DNA from: Candidatus Sabulitectum sp.
Lineage (GTDB): Bacteria; Fermentibacterota; Fermentibacteria; Fermentibacterales; JCC-6
Direction: 5' to 3'
NCBI GenBank assembly: GCA_029938555.1
Contig: JAOZUR010000020.1
Location: 1 to 43,061, forward strand
Length of the DNA stretch: 43,061 nt
This document shows positions 25,987-36,465 of the stretch, one piece after another. The position numbers were made by a program, and so were the translations under genes. Positions within the stretch are counted from its first letter, which is position 1. Every line of letters starts with the position of its first letter. The notes beneath the pieces were generated by a model. The model did no database searches. It saw only the letters and a program-made list of their open reading frames with translations, and had not been told where the DNA came from.

Positions 25987-27366
25987 TTGGCAGATTTTGA
26001 GAGAGTAGATGCTCTCGCCGGTCTGGTGAGGGAAAAAGGGGTGAACAGAGAGATTCTTCTCAGAAGCCTTCATGCTGGTCTTGCCAAAGCATCTCTAAGA
26101 GAGTATGGCGAGGAGCAGGATATTAAGGTTGCCTGGGAAAAGGGCAGTGGTGACATTCGTATGGAAGCTTTGAAAACTGTTGTAGAAAAGGTTGGACGAC
26201 GAAAATCACATGTAGAGATTGAACTGAAAAAAGCAAGAAAACTTGATAAAAATTGTGAAGTTGGTGACGAGGTTGCTGTTCCCATTAAAATTACTGATTT
26301 TGGAAGAGCAGCAGTGAATGAGTTCAGATCCGAATTTCTTCTTCTAGTTAAATCCGCTGAGAGAAATCAGGTTTGGAAAGAATATGAAGATAGAATTGGT
26401 TCAATACTTGCTCGGTGTAGAGTTCAACAGGTTTACAGGAACAGAATTCTTGTTCAGGTGGCTGGCAGCATAGAAGCAGTTGTTCCATCAGATGAACGAT
26501 CCCGTGGGGAAAGGTATGACCAAGGCGATTCAATAACTCCAGTTCTTATTCGGGTCGAACGACCTGAAAGTTTAGAGCCGCAGCTTGTTTTATCCCGGGC
26601 AACGCCTGACCTTGTTAAAAGACTTTTTGAAAGAGAAGCACCTGAGATCGAAGAGGGTATTGTAAATATTAAGGTTATTGCAAGAGAACCAGGAGTCAGG
26701 TCAAAAATAGCTGTTTCAAGTACTGATCTTCGAATCGATGCAGTTGGTGCTTTTGTTGGAGTTAAGGGAACTAGAGTTCAATCAGTTATGCGTGAACTTA
26801 ACGGTGAAAGAATCGATATTCTTCCATGGACTCTGGACAAACATGTACTTGCATCTCAGGCTCTGGCACCTGCAACGGTTTTGAATATGGAATCTGAACA
26901 ATCTTTCAACAGAGAAACAGGGGAAATGGAAGATATTCTTGTTGCAGTTGTTCCAGATGATCAACTTTCTCTTGCAATCGGCAGAAATGGACATAATGTT
27001 CGTCTAGCTGGCCAGCTTGTTCAGCGCAGAATCGACTTGAAAACACAGAGTCAGTGGCAGGAAGAGAATCGATGGGTAGATATGCTCAGGGTAGATGTAA
27101 GTGAATTGCCCAGTGTGAACGAGAAACTTGCCAGCAGGTTGAGTTTGGCTGGTTATGATTCAGCTCAGCATATTATCGATTCAAACAGAGACAAACTTCA
27201 GGAAGTTCAAGGTGTTGGTCCTGTGAAACTTACTCAGTTGTTGAAAGAAGCTGCTGATATTGTTCATGAGAGAGTACACCAGGTAGAGGTAGCTAAAAAA
27301 CTAGAACAGAATAATTCGTCTGAATCTGATAAAGAAGCAGAGGAAGTCACTGATAACAAGGAATAA
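25987..27366 (+). CDS. nusA: Transcription termination/antitermination protein NusA
   Basis: S1 and KH domains (REPGVRSKIAVSS, DAVGAFVGVKGTRVQSVMRELNGERIDI, LAIGRNGHNVRLAGQL) and C-terminal HhH. TTG 25987 after AGGAGG; the track start 25939 is too far upstream. Confidence 0.96.
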   Translation: MADFERVDALAGLVREKGVNREILLRSLHAGLAKASLREYGEEQDIKVAWEKGSGDIRMEALKTVVEKVGRRKSHVEIELKKARKLDKNCEVGDEVAVPIKITDFGRAAVNEFRSEFLLLVKSAERNQVWKEYEDRIGSILARCRVQQVYRNRILVQVAGSIEAVVPSDERSRGERYDQGDSITPVLIRVERPESLEPQLVLSRATPDLVKRLFEREAPEIEEGIVNIKVIAREPGVRSKIAVSSTDLRIDAVGAFVGVKGTRVQSVMRELNGERIDILPWTLDKHVLASQALAPATVLNMESEQSFNRETGEMEDILVAVVPDDQLSLAIGRNGHNVRLAGQLVQRRIDLKTQSQWQEENRWVDMLRVDVSELPSVNEKLASRLSLAGYDSAQHIIDSNRDKLQEVQGVGPVKLTQLLKEAADIVHERVHQVEVAKKLEQNNSSESDKEAEEVTDNKE

Positions 27367-27391
27367 ATCCAGTTCGGAAGAGGTGATTTTC

Positions 27392-29539
27392 TTGACAGAA
27401 GAAAAAACGACACAGAAACAAAGAGTGTATGAGCTGGCTAGGGAACTTAATATTTCCAGCGAAGCACTTTTAAAAGTATTAGAAGAGCTTAACATTGAAG
27501 CTAAAAGTCATATGAGTACAGTTGTGCAAGATGATATTCTCAAAGTCACTGCGCAATTTGAAAAACAAAAAGCTGAGGCAAAAACCAGGGCAACAAAAAA
27601 ACGCAAGAGAAGACGCAGAAAAAAGAAAACAGTAGTTTCAGCAGAAACTGTGAAAAATGTTAAAAAAATTCTTGCTAAAATGGATTCAAGCGGTGCTAGA
27701 AACCGAAAAAGTAAAAAAGTCAAGTACCGAAAAGAGAAACAGGAAAGGCACGAAGAGCAGAGAACTTTTGAAGACGGTGAAGAGAAAATTCTCAAAATCA
27801 CTGAATTTACAAGTCCTTCAGAGCTCGCACAGCAGATGGGGCAACCTGTCAATGTGATCATTGCATCCTGCATGAAGCTTGGTGTTATGGCCACTGCAAA
27901 CCAGAGACTTGATGTTGATACAATTACTCTTGTTGCAGAAGATCTAGATTTCCAGGTGCGAGAAGTGAGCGAGTTTGGGGCTGAAGCTCTCGAAGAAGCA
28001 AGAGTATCCGATTCCGATTCAATAGAAGAGGAAAGACCTCCAGTAGTTACGATAATGGGTCATGTTGATCATGGTAAAACTGCTCTTCTTGACAGAATAC
28101 GTTCTGCCAATGTAATTTCAACAGAATCTGGTGGAATCACCCAGCACATTGGTGCTTATGTTGCAACAGTTGAAGACGACAGACAGGTGACTTTTATTGA
28201 TACTCCAGGTCACGCTGCGTTTACTGCAATGCGAGCTCGCGGTGCAATGGTAACTGATATTGTTGTTCTGGTTGTAGCTTCTGATAGCAGGGTAATGCCT
28301 CAGACAAAAGAATCTATCGAGCATGCAAGAGCTGCTGGTATTCCTATAATAGTGGCTATTACGAAAATGGATCTATCCACAGCTAATCCAGATTTTATCA
28401 AGCAAGATTTAGCTAAAAACCATGTGCTTGTTGAAGAATGGGCAGGAAATGTTCAATGTGTAGAAGTTTCCGCCATCACCGGTCTTGGAGTTAAAGACCT
28501 TCTTGAAATGATTATTATTCAAGCTGAAATGCTTGAATTGACAGCTTATCCTGACAGATTAGCAAAAGGTACAGTTCTTGAAGGACGGATTGATCCTAGA
28601 AGAGGTTCAATAGTAAATATTCTTGTTCAAGATGGAACCCTGCGAGAGGGTGATTGTTTTGTTGCCGGGCAGTATTCTGGTCGTGTACGGGCGCTTTTTG
28701 ATGAAAATGATGTTCAAATAGAAGAGGTTCCACCTGGTTACCCTGTTCAGTTACTTGGTTCACCTGGTGTTCCTTCCGCAGGAGATTCATTCGTAGGTGT
28801 TGAGAGCGAACAGGAAGCAAGAAAGGTAGCACTTCGCAGGCAGATAGTCGCCCGTGAAAAACTTCTTCATTCTAGACAGAAAGTAACTCTGGAAGATTTC
28901 TGGGCCAGTTCTAACTCCGAGGAAAGAGTTCTTAATATCATTATTAAATCTGATGTTTCAGGATCATCAGAAGCTATTATCGACACGCTTTCCAGGCTTC
29001 AAAATGAAGAAGTTGGGGTCAATATCATTCTTAGTGGAGCCGGTGGTATTTCTGAAAGTGATGTAGATCTTGCTGCTGCTTCTAATGCGGTTATTCTAGG
29101 CTTTAAGGTTAGACCAGATCAGAGAGCAAGAGAAAGAGCAATTGAAGAAGGTGTAGAAATTAGCACCTACAATGTTATTTATCATCTTGAGGATACTGTT
29201 CGTAAGGCACTTGGTGGTCTATTAAAACCAGAGGAAAAAGAAGTATTCCTTGGGTCTGTGGAAGTCCGCGATACATTTAAAGTTCCTAAAATTGGAGTTA
29301 TTGCAGGCTGTTACATTGTAGCAGGAAAAATTAAGCGCAATGCAAGAGCTCGACTTGTGAGGAATGGTGTTGTGTTATGGGAAGGTGATATTTCATCTCT
29401 CAAGCACCACAAAGATGATAAGCGCGAAATGTCTGCTGGTTTTGAATGTGGAATTGGTCTATATAGATATAACGACATTAAATCAGGTGATACTATTGAG
29501 AGCTTTGAAATTCTTAAAATAGCAAGAGAATTGAAATGA
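27392..29539 (+). CDS. infB: Translation initiation factor IF-2
   Basis: PPVVTIMGHVDHGKTALLDRIR, GGITQHIGAYVA, FIDTPGHAAFTAMRARGA, TKMD. Start TTG 27392 (alternative GTG 27383). Confidence 0.98.
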   Translation: MTEEKTTQKQRVYELARELNISSEALLKVLEELNIEAKSHMSTVVQDDILKVTAQFEKQKAEAKTRATKKRKRRRRKKKTVVSAETVKNVKKILAKMDSSGARNRKSKKVKYRKEKQERHEEQRTFEDGEEKILKITEFTSPSELAQQMGQPVNVIIASCMKLGVMATANQRLDVDTITLVAEDLDFQVREVSEFGAEALEEARVSDSDSIEEERPPVVTIMGHVDHGKTALLDRIRSANVISTESGGITQHIGAYVATVEDDRQVTFIDTPGHAAFTAMRARGAMVTDIVVLVVASDSRVMPQTKESIEHARAAGIPIIVAITKMDLSTANPDFIKQDLAKNHVLVEEWAGNVQCVEVSAITGLGVKDLLEMIIIQAEMLELTAYPDRLAKGTVLEGRIDPRRGSIVNILVQDGTLREGDCFVAGQYSGRVRALFDENDVQIEEVPPGYPVQLLGSPGVPSAGDSFVGVESEQEARKVALRRQIVAREKLLHSRQKVTLEDFWASSNSEERVLNIIIKSDVSGSSEAIIDTLSRLQNEEVGVNIILSGAGGISESDVDLAAASNAVILGFKVRPDQRARERAIEEGVEISTYNVIYHLEDTVRKALGGLLKPEEKEVFLGSVEVRDTFKVPKIGVIAGCYIVAGKIKRNARARLVRNGVVLWEGDISSLKHHKDDKREMSAGFECGIGLYRYNDIKSGDTIESFEILKIARELK

Positions 29540-29889
29540 ATGAAAGAAGAACAGAGCAAATAGCTAACAGAATTCAGATGCTTGTATCAGAAATACTGCA
29601 ACGAGAGGTTTCTGATCCACGGTTGAATGCTTTGGTTATTAACAGGGTTGATCTTACCAAGGATGGATCCTTTGCCAAAATATATATTTCTTCTTATATC
29701 GAAAGTACAGAATCTGATGATGTTAAACGCGTTTTAAAAAAAGCTACTGGATTTATCCGTAAAAATCTTGCTGGCAAGTTAGATTTAAGGATTGTTCCAA
29801 CGTTGAAATTCCTTTGGGATGATTCAGTTAAAGAAGGGGAAGGTGTTCTTTCAACCCTTCGCAAACTGAAGGTAGAGGAATACCAGTAA
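29536..29889 (+). CDS. rbfA: Ribosome-binding factor A
   Basis: RTEQIANRIQMLVSEILQREVSDPRL...KIYISSY...LKFLWDDSVKEGE. Confidence 0.93.
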   Translation: MNERRTEQIANRIQMLVSEILQREVSDPRLNALVINRVDLTKDGSFAKIYISSYIESTESDDVKRVLKKATGFIRKNLAGKLDLRIVPTLKFLWDDSVKEGEGVLSTLRKLKVEEYQ

Positions 29890-30741
29890 GTGTCAGCATT
29901 AGGCGGGGTTTACCTTCTAGACAAATCTGCAGGAGTTACATCCCGCCGGGCTGCAATGGCTGTTGCAAAAGCCAACGGTTTTAAGAAATATGGTCATTGT
30001 GGAACTCTTGATCCAGATGCAACCGGATTACTTGTGGTTATTCTCGGGAAGGCTACAAGGCTAGCTCCTTATATTTCAGGGAATTTCAAAAGGTATTCAT
30101 TTCAGATGGTTACGGGCATTTTAACGGATACGCTTGATATGTCAGGTAAGATATTAACTGAAATGGATTGTGGCCATTTAAACACTAATGATATAACAGA
30201 AAAATTACCTGAGTTTACAGGTACTTTTATGCAGAAAGTTCCTGCTTTTAGTGCTGTAAGAATTAATGGTAAAAGGGGTTACAAGCTTGCTCGGGCAGGT
30301 GAAACACCAGAAATGCCTGAAAGAGAAGTTACAGTGAGCCAGTGGCAGGCTAGTGAACTTTACGATAATAGAATATCTCTTGAAGTTACCGTATCAACCG
30401 GTACTTATATAAGATCTTTGGCAAGAGATATGGGTGAATCTTTGGGAATTCCGGCAGTAGCAGATTGTATACGCCGAACTTCTGTGGGCAGATTTAGTAT
30501 ACAAGACGCATCTACATTGGAAAATGATCCATCCGCAATGTTGACCATGACCGAAGCTATGGTTCAGAACAAGTATCCTAAAATTATTGTTACGGATAGT
30601 ATGTCCGTGAATCTATTGCATGGCAACAGCTTTGCATCAGATATAATTGGAACCGCTATTGCAGTAGATTTAGAAGATAATTTACTCGCCATCGGTATGG
30701 GAGACGGAGATGTTTTTCAGCCAAGGGTTGTTCTTAAATGA
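29890..30741 (+). CDS. truB: tRNA pseudouridine(55) synthase TruB
   Basis: GVYLLDKSAGVTSRRAA, GHCGTLDPDATGLLVVILGKATRL, VPAFSAVRINGKRGYKLARAGE, GTYIRSLARDMGESLG. GTG start. Confidence 0.97.
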   Translation: MSALGGVYLLDKSAGVTSRRAAMAVAKANGFKKYGHCGTLDPDATGLLVVILGKATRLAPYISGNFKRYSFQMVTGILTDTLDMSGKILTEMDCGHLNTNDITEKLPEFTGTFMQKVPAFSAVRINGKRGYKLARAGETPEMPEREVTVSQWQASELYDNRISLEVTVSTGTYIRSLARDMGESLGIPAVADCIRRTSVGRFSIQDASTLENDPSAMLTMTEAMVQNKYPKIIVTDSMSVNLLHGNSFASDIIGTAIAVDLEDNLLAIGMGDGDVFQPRVVLK

Positions 30742-31592
30742 TAAATGCAATTCAATTTGCCGCTCTAGGCGCCTTTGATGGAATCCATAAAGGGCATATG
30801 AAAGTTATTAAAATTGCCGGAGAAAATTGCGGTGTAATTTTTTTTGAACCAATTCCCAAGCAGATGTTTGCTGGTCTTTCGTGGAAGAAGCGATTGACAA
30901 CACCGGCAGAGCGTTATGAATTGTTGCGAGACAATGGAATATCTAGTATTATTACGCTTCCGTTTGATGCTGTTACTGCTGCTACTAAGCCGCAGGATTT
31001 CAGTAGATTTTTAGCTGAAACAAGCACATTTAATGGTTTTGTAGTTGGGTACGATTTTCACTTTGGCAGTAATGCATCCGGCAATACTTCCGCATTGATG
31101 GAAAACCTTGCCGAATACGGGCTCACTGTTACAGTGGTAAAGCCTGAAAATGTTCAGGGCGTCCCAGTTAAAAGCAGGAAGATCAGAGAACTTTTACTTG
31201 AAGGTGATTTAAGTAAAGCAACTGAACTTCTTGGCCGAGCCTATGGAGCAACCGGTGTTGTTTCCAGAGGTAAAGGTTATGGTAGAACTCTTGGATTTCC
31301 AACTCTGAATATCAGAGTTCCAGAGTCTAAACTGTTACCTTTGCCTGGAAGCTACGCGACCTTCGCCAGGATTGGTTGCATAAGATATAAGGCTGTGGCT
31401 TTTGTGGTTCCCCAGCGGAACCTTGTAGAGGTGCATGTTCCGTCTCTTGAGGGTGATTTTTACGGTGTTCAGGCATCCGTTGAATTCATATCTTTCATAA
31501 GAGGAGTAACACCGGTTAATTCGGAAGAAACGTTAAAAAAACTGATAAGAAACGATCTAAAAAGATCAATGGAGGTATTGAAAGAATGGTAA
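30738..31592 (+). CDS. ribF: Bifunctional riboflavin kinase/FAD synthetase
   Basis: [68 protein letters not shown]. Confidence 0.95.
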   Translation: MINAIQFAALGAFDGIHKGHMKVIKIAGENCGVIFFEPIPKQMFAGLSWKKRLTTPAERYELLRDNGISSIITLPFDAVTAATKPQDFSRFLAETSTFNGFVVGYDFHFGSNASGNTSALMENLAEYGLTVTVVKPENVQGVPVKSRKIRELLLEGDLSKATELLGRAYGATGVVSRGKGYGRTLGFPTLNIRVPESKLLPLPGSYATFARIGCIRYKAVAFVVPQRNLVEVHVPSLEGDFYGVQASVEFISFIRGVTPVNSEETLKKLIRNDLKRSMEVLKEW

Positions 31593-31852
31593 CCAACCAG
31601 CGTAAAAAAGAACTGGCACTTCAGTTTGGTGGTAGTGAAACAAACACAGGCAAAACAGAAGTACAGATAGCTCTCCATACAGAAAGAATTAAACAACTCA
31701 CAGAGCATGCAAAAGCCAACCCTAAAGATAATAACTTCCGCAGAGGTTTGCTTATGCTAGTTGGAAAAAGGCGTCGCCTTTTAAACTATCTCATTGCTAC
31801 AGATGTTGATAGATACAGAACCGTTATTAAAGAACTTGGGCTTAGAAGATAA
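31586..31852 (+). CDS. rpsO: 30S ribosomal protein S15
   Basis: [50 protein letters not shown]. Confidence 0.98.
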   Translation: MVTNQRKKELALQFGGSETNTGKTEVQIALHTERIKQLTEHAKANPKDNNFRRGLLMLVGKRRRLLNYLIATDVDRYRTVIKELGLRR

Positions 31853-31918
31853 CTTCAGATTTTTAGTTCAATTCGTATGTTTTCAGACAAACGGTCTGAG
31901 AATTTAATTCAGAAAAAG

Positions 31919-34039
31919 ATGAATAAGGAAACAATGAAAACAATCGTAGAAGAAATTATTGCAGGACGAAAATTAACAATAGAAACAGGGCGTATGGCCA
32001 AGCAGGCTCACGGATCTGTTTATTTACAGTACGGGGACACTTCAGTTCTTGTTTCTGCTTGCAGTGAACCTGCAACCAGAGACTTAGGCTTTTTTCCTCT
32101 TACAATAGAGTATCGTGAAAGAACTTACGCAGCTGGCAAGATACCAGGTGGCTTTTTTAAAAGAGAAGGTCGTCCCAGCGAGAAAGAAGTTCTAACAGCA
32201 AGGGTTATAGACAGACCATTGCGCCCTCTTTTTCCAGAGGGTTTTAAAGATGAAACACAGGTTCACTGCTTAGTTTTAAGCTCAGACGGCGAGAACGATC
32301 CAAGTCTTCTCGGTCTTATTGGTGGGTCTGCTGCCCTAATGATTTCTAACATTCCATGGGATGGCCCAGTTAGTGCTGTAAGAGTTGGTCGTATTGATGG
32401 AGAGATCGTTCTGAATCCCACAGTAGAGCAGCTTGAAGTCAGTGACCTTGAGCTTGTTGTTGCTGTTCAGGGCCGCGATGTTGTGATGCTTGAAGGTCAT
32501 TGTGATGAACTTTCTGAAGATGTCATTGCAGAAGCTATCGCTAAAGCAGCCGAAGAAGGGGCTAAAATAAATGATCTTCAGATCAGACTTCAGCAACTTA
32601 TTGGTGTTGCCAAAAAAGAAGTTGTTATACCACAACTACCTGAAGGCCTTTATGAGGAAATAGTTCTTCCAATAATGAAAGAAGAATTAGGCGCTATTTA
32701 CGGCAAGGGAAACAAAGAGAACATGGCTGCTGCTCTTTCAAACACAAAAGAGCGTGCTGCTGTATTGGTTTCCGAAAAATATGAAGTAGAAGCTGATGAT
32801 GCCCAGTGGAAAAGCGATATTAGAAAAGCCGTTTACAAAGCAGAAAAAGAATATGTAAGATATAGACTTCTTTCTGATGGAATCAGATACGACGGTCGTG
32901 AACGGACAGAAGTAAGAGACATTACCTGTGAAATTGGTGTTCTTCCAAGAACACATGGTTCTGCTCTTTTCACTAGAGGAGAAACTCAGGCCCTTGTAAC
33001 AACAACACTAGGTGGCGAAAGAGATGAACAGCGTATTGATGCTCTTCTTGGCGAGTACAAAAAGAGTTTTATGCTTCATTACAATTTCCCAAGTTTCAGT
33101 GTGGGTGAAGTAAGACCAATTAGAGGCCCAGGCAGGCGTGAGATTGGTCATGGTCATCTTGCTGAAACGGCAGTAGAGGGTGTTCTTCCCGACGATTTTC
33201 CTTATACAATCAGAGTTGTTTCTGACATTCTTGAATCTAACGGATCATCATCACAGGCAACTGTATGCGGAGCATCTCTGTGTCTTATGGACGCCGGTGT
33301 TCCAATTAAGTCAAATGTAGCTGGTATTGCTTTAGGTTTAGTCACCGATGGTGAAAGTACCATCGTTCTTTCTGATATTGCCGGTGTTGAAGATCATCTT
33401 GGCGATATGGATCTGAAAATCGCAGGAACATCAGACGGTGTTACTGCTATTCAAATGGATCTGAAAGTAGAAGGAGTTTCACAGGAACTTCTTGTAGGTG
33501 CATTTAATCAGGCAAAAGATAACAGGCTTCATATTCTTGAAACCATGGATGCCTGTATCAATAAACCTCGGACAGACCTAAGCAAGTATGCTCCAAGAAT
33601 TATCACTGTTCAGATCGATAAAGAAAAAATTGGTAAATTGATCGGTCCAGGCGGTAAAAATATCAGATTTGTTACTGAGGAATCAGGGGCTGAAATCAAC
33701 ATTGATGATTCTGGAATGGTAACAGTTCTTACTAATGATGGTGATAAAGCTGACCATGCTCTCAAACTTATTGATCAGTTTGTGGGCACTGCAAAAATAG
33801 GTAAGATTTACGATGGAACAGTTGTAAGCATCCAGACTTTTGGTGCTTTTGTTGAAATCATGCCTGGAACAGATGGCCTTGTTCATATCAGTAACATTAG
33901 TAAAGACCGAGTAAGCGATGTTGCAGATGTACTTAAGCGCGGGCAAAAAGTAAGAGTTAAAGTTAATAAAATCAGAGACGATGGCAAAATTGATCTTAAC
34001 ATGAAAGATGTTGATCAAACCGGAGACTCCGAGGAATAA
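31919..34039 (+). CDS. pnp: Polyribonucleotide nucleotidyltransferase
   Basis: [90 protein letters not shown] ([13 protein letters not shown]) and S1 domains. ATG at 31919 or 31934. Confidence 0.98.
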   Translation: MNKETMKTIVEEIIAGRKLTIETGRMAKQAHGSVYLQYGDTSVLVSACSEPATRDLGFFPLTIEYRERTYAAGKIPGGFFKREGRPSEKEVLTARVIDRPLRPLFPEGFKDETQVHCLVLSSDGENDPSLLGLIGGSAALMISNIPWDGPVSAVRVGRIDGEIVLNPTVEQLEVSDLELVVAVQGRDVVMLEGHCDELSEDVIAEAIAKAAEEGAKINDLQIRLQQLIGVAKKEVVIPQLPEGLYEEIVLPIMKEELGAIYGKGNKENMAAALSNTKERAAVLVSEKYEVEADDAQWKSDIRKAVYKAEKEYVRYRLLSDGIRYDGRERTEVRDITCEIGVLPRTHGSALFTRGETQALVTTTLGGERDEQRIDALLGEYKKSFMLHYNFPSFSVGEVRPIRGPGRREIGHGHLAETAVEGVLPDDFPYTIRVVSDILESNGSSSQATVCGASLCLMDAGVPIKSNVAGIALGLVTDGESTIVLSDIAGVEDHLGDMDLKIAGTSDGVTAIQMDLKVEGVSQELLVGAFNQAKDNRLHILETMDACINKPRTDLSKYAPRIITVQIDKEKIGKLIGPGGKNIRFVTEESGAEINIDDSGMVTVLTNDGDKADHALKLIDQFVGTAKIGKIYDGTVVSIQTFGAFVEIMPGTDGLVHISNISKDRVSDVADVLKRGQKVRVKVNKIRDDGKIDLNMKDVDQTGDSEE

Positions 34040-34041
34040 AG

Positions 34042-34073
34042 AATAAGGGGCGGTCGAAAGGCCGCCCCTTATT
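34042..34073. terminator. Strong inverted repeat between pnp and dut, likely terminator or processing hairpin
   Basis: AATAAGGGGCGGTC-GAAA-GGCCGCCCCTTATT: 14-bp stem (one G-U pair), GNRA tetraloop, weak T tail (GCTTTAT). Confidence 0.7.
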
Positions 34074-34089
34074 GCTTTATAGGAAATCT

Positions 34090-34533
34090 ATGGTAAAAAT
34101 ACTTATTAAACCTCTTCCTGAAAATGGTAATCTTCCATTACCTAAACCTGCAACTGAGTTTTCGGCAGGTATTGATCTTAGAGCTGCTGTGGAAAATACA
34201 GTCACCATTCAACCGGGTAAAACTATGCTGGTTCCCACGGGAATAAAAGTAGCTATTCCAAATGGTTATGAGTGGCAGATAAGACCTAGAAGCGGAATAG
34301 CTCTTAAATACGGGGTAACAGTCCTTAATTCACCAGGTACAATTGATTCTGACTATAGAGGTCCTATAGGTGTTATTTTAATCAATCACGGAACTGAGCC
34401 TTTTGTAATAAAAAGAGGCGATAGAATAGCGCAGGCGGTTTTGGTTTCGGTGGAGCAGATGGAGATTGAAGTAGTTTCTACGCTTTCAGATACAATACGA
34501 GGGGAGGGAGGCTTTGGTCATTCGGGCATTTAG
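34090..34533 (+). CDS. dut: dUTP diphosphatase
   Basis: FSAGIDLRAA, RPRSGIALKYGVTVLNSPGTIDSDYRGPIGVILINHG, KRGDRIAQAVL, RGEGGFGHSG: all trimeric dUTPase motifs. Confidence 0.97.
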   Translation: MVKILIKPLPENGNLPLPKPATEFSAGIDLRAAVENTVTIQPGKTMLVPTGIKVAIPNGYEWQIRPRSGIALKYGVTVLNSPGTIDSDYRGPIGVILINHGTEPFVIKRGDRIAQAVLVSVEQMEIEVVSTLSDTIRGEGGFGHSGI

Positions 34534-35002
34534 AATTTTCCCATTTTTTATTATTATGGTTACTCTCGGTTGTGCTTATAGTTTCAAGGGCACTCTTCCT
34601 GAGAACATAAAATCCGTAGAAGTTCAGCAATTTAGAAGCTCTGTAACAGAGTACGGTCTTGAACAAAAGATAACCTCTCTCGTTACTGAGTCCATGGTTA
34701 GAGACGGTCGTTTGTCTATAGATAATGAAAATCCAGATGCAATTATTACAGGTTCTATTACTCTATTCTCCCGTTCTGCTGTGACTTATACAGAGGGTGA
34801 AGATGTACAGCAGTACAAATTGGAATTAAGAGTTTCAGTGTCTATGGATAATACCTTCGATAATGAGTACATTATACGAGACGAATCGGTTTCAGAGTGG
34901 CTGTTGTATGATCCAATTTCTGAAACACTGGATTCAGCCAAGGAAAGATTGATTGTTGAAATCTCCAATGAGATTGTTCGTCGATGTCTTTCCGGATGGT
35001 AA
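34514..35002 (+). CDS. LptE-like LPS-assembly lipoprotein
   Basis: Lipobox VTLGC; YSFKGTLPENIKSVEVQQFRSS...LEQKITSLVTESMVRDGRLSI...ADAIITGSITLFS-type layout, C-terminal IVEISNEIVRRCLSGW. TTG start overlapping dut. Confidence 0.8.
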   Translation: MVIRAFRIFPFFIIMVTLGCAYSFKGTLPENIKSVEVQQFRSSVTEYGLEQKITSLVTESMVRDGRLSIDNENPDAIITGSITLFSRSAVTYTEGEDVQQYKLELRVSVSMDNTFDNEYIIRDESVSEWLLYDPISETLDSAKERLIVEISNEIVRRCLSGW

Positions 35003-35058
35003 TTATTTCTTTTGCTTTTTAATGGTATAGTTCTTATAAGGAAGAAGGGAATTGATAA

Positions 35059-35400
35059 ATGCGGAACCAGAAACTTGGTTGTGTTTTGTGGATTGTATTG
35101 TTTTCAATCATAACGCTATGGGGTTGGAAGCTTCTGAATTTTTATGTCCTAGAGCCTAGGGCTGTGATGAATGTCATGGTTGAAATGGGTTTTGAAGTAA
35201 ACTCTAATACCAATCAAAATGCTAAACAGACAAGTTTTCAGTCTTTGTGGGCAGAGTGGGCAAGGTCATCTTCAATAACTTTTTCACCTCAACCTCAGTT
35301 CTATGGAGATTCATTTGTTGTTGTTTGGCAGGACACTCTACATGTGCCGGTTTTCCCGTCGATACCCCATGAGTTTCGACTGACAAAGGCGGTCAGATAG
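35059..35400 (+). CDS. Hypothetical protein with one N-terminal TM helix
   Basis: MRNQKLGCVLWIVLFSIITLWGWKLLNF; overlaps the next start; in operon order. Confidence 0.6.
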   Translation: MRNQKLGCVLWIVLFSIITLWGWKLLNFYVLEPRAVMNVMVEMGFEVNSNTNQNAKQTSFQSLWAEWARSSSITFSPQPQFYGDSFVVVWQDTLHVPVFPSIPHEFRLTKAVR

Positions 35401-35597
35401 TGAGTTTATCTGATGACTGGAGGCAGCGCCATGGTCAGAAACAATCTGGTGGCAGGGTTATGATTTATCTGATTCTTTTACTTGCAATATTGTTCTTTGT
35501 AGGTAAATCAGGTAATTTTTCTCGACAATTTGCGCAAATCTTTATGGGTTCTCAGGACTCCACAACTACTCAATCAACAGTATTGGAAAACGAATAG
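35400..35597 (+). CDS. Small single-TM hypothetical protein
   Basis: GTG start overlapping the upstream TAG; VMIYLILLLAILFFVGKSG helix. Confidence 0.5.
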   Translation: MSLSDDWRQRHGQKQSGGRVMIYLILLLAILFFVGKSGNFSRQFAQIFMGSQDSTTTQSTVLENE

Positions 35598-35598
35598 A

Positions 35599-36465
35599 AT
35601 GAACAGGGCTATTTTTGATGCTCATTGTGATACTCTTCTTAACAGAAGTGCTGAAAAAGAATTCTTTCCAGGTGGTGATTCTTTACACATCGACCTTCCA
35701 TCTTTACTTTCATCAAATGTACAGGACCAGGTTATGGCAGTATGTATTAAACCGGCTGTTGGTAGGGAAAAGGAAGCCTGGCAGTTGGGTTTAAGTAATT
35801 TTGAAAAATTCCGTAGTGCACAGGGCATTAAACTACATTTTGCACTGGAGGGGTGTGATGCTATTGCAGAGGGCTGGGAGTTACCATTCCATCCAATCGT
35901 TGCAAGTCTTACTTGGAATGGTGATAATGCTTATGCAGGAGGAATTGGTTCAGACATGGACTTAACCGACATGGGGCAAAAACTTGCAAAAAGATTGATT
36001 AATGATAATACTGCGATTGATGTATCACATTTGAATGACCGTTCAAGAAAAAGTTTGCTAAAACTAGGTTTCCCCGTTTGTGCTACTCATTGTAATGCTC
36101 GAAAACTTTGCACTGGTTTTAATAGAAACCTTCCAGATGATGATATTATAGAAATAGCAAAAAGAGGTGGAGTTATCGGAGTAACTTTTGTACCTGATTT
36201 TTTAGAAGAAAAAGCTTCTTTTGCTTCTATTGAGTCAGTGATTAATCATTTGGAATACATAGCAGAAAAAACATCAATATCCAGCGTGGGTTTTGGCAGT
36301 GATTTTGACGGAGTGAAGGATCTTCCAGATGGAATTAGTGGCGCAGGTAGCTGGCCACAGATAATATATGCTCTAGAGAATCGTGGATGGTCAAACGAAG
36401 ACATAAATAAGGTGGCTGGTAACAACTGGCGACGTTTTTTCAAAATACAAGGAGATTTAAGTTGA
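35599..36465 (+). CDS. Membrane dipeptidase (peptidase M19 family)
   Basis: IFDAHCDTLLN, FALEGCDAI, IDVSHLNDRSRKSLL, ATHCNAR, VGFGSDFDGV. ATG at 35599 fits better than track start 35530. Confidence 0.92.
   Translation: MNRAIFDAHCDTLLNRSAEKEFFPGGDSLHIDLPSLLSSNVQDQVMAVCIKPAVGREKEAWQLGLSNFEKFRSAQGIKLHFALEGCDAIAEGWELPFHPIVASLTWNGDNAYAGGIGSDMDLTDMGQKLAKRLINDNTAIDVSHLNDRSRKSLLKLGFPVCATHCNARKLCTGFNRNLPDDDIIEIAKRGGVIGVTFVPDFLEEKASFASIESVINHLEYIAEKTSISSVGFGSDFDGVKDLPDGISGAGSWPQIIYALENRGWSNEDINKVAGNNWRRFFKIQGDLS

Noticed and set aside
27580-27740. Run of basic codons (KKRKRRRRKKK) in infB
   Set aside because: Variable charged N-terminal linkers are normal in IF-2; not a separate element.
27508-27894. 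128-aa minus-strand ORF with Phe/Leu-rich stretch
   Set aside because: Antisense of the Lys/Arg-rich linker of IF-2; apparent hydrophobicity is an artefact of reverse reading.
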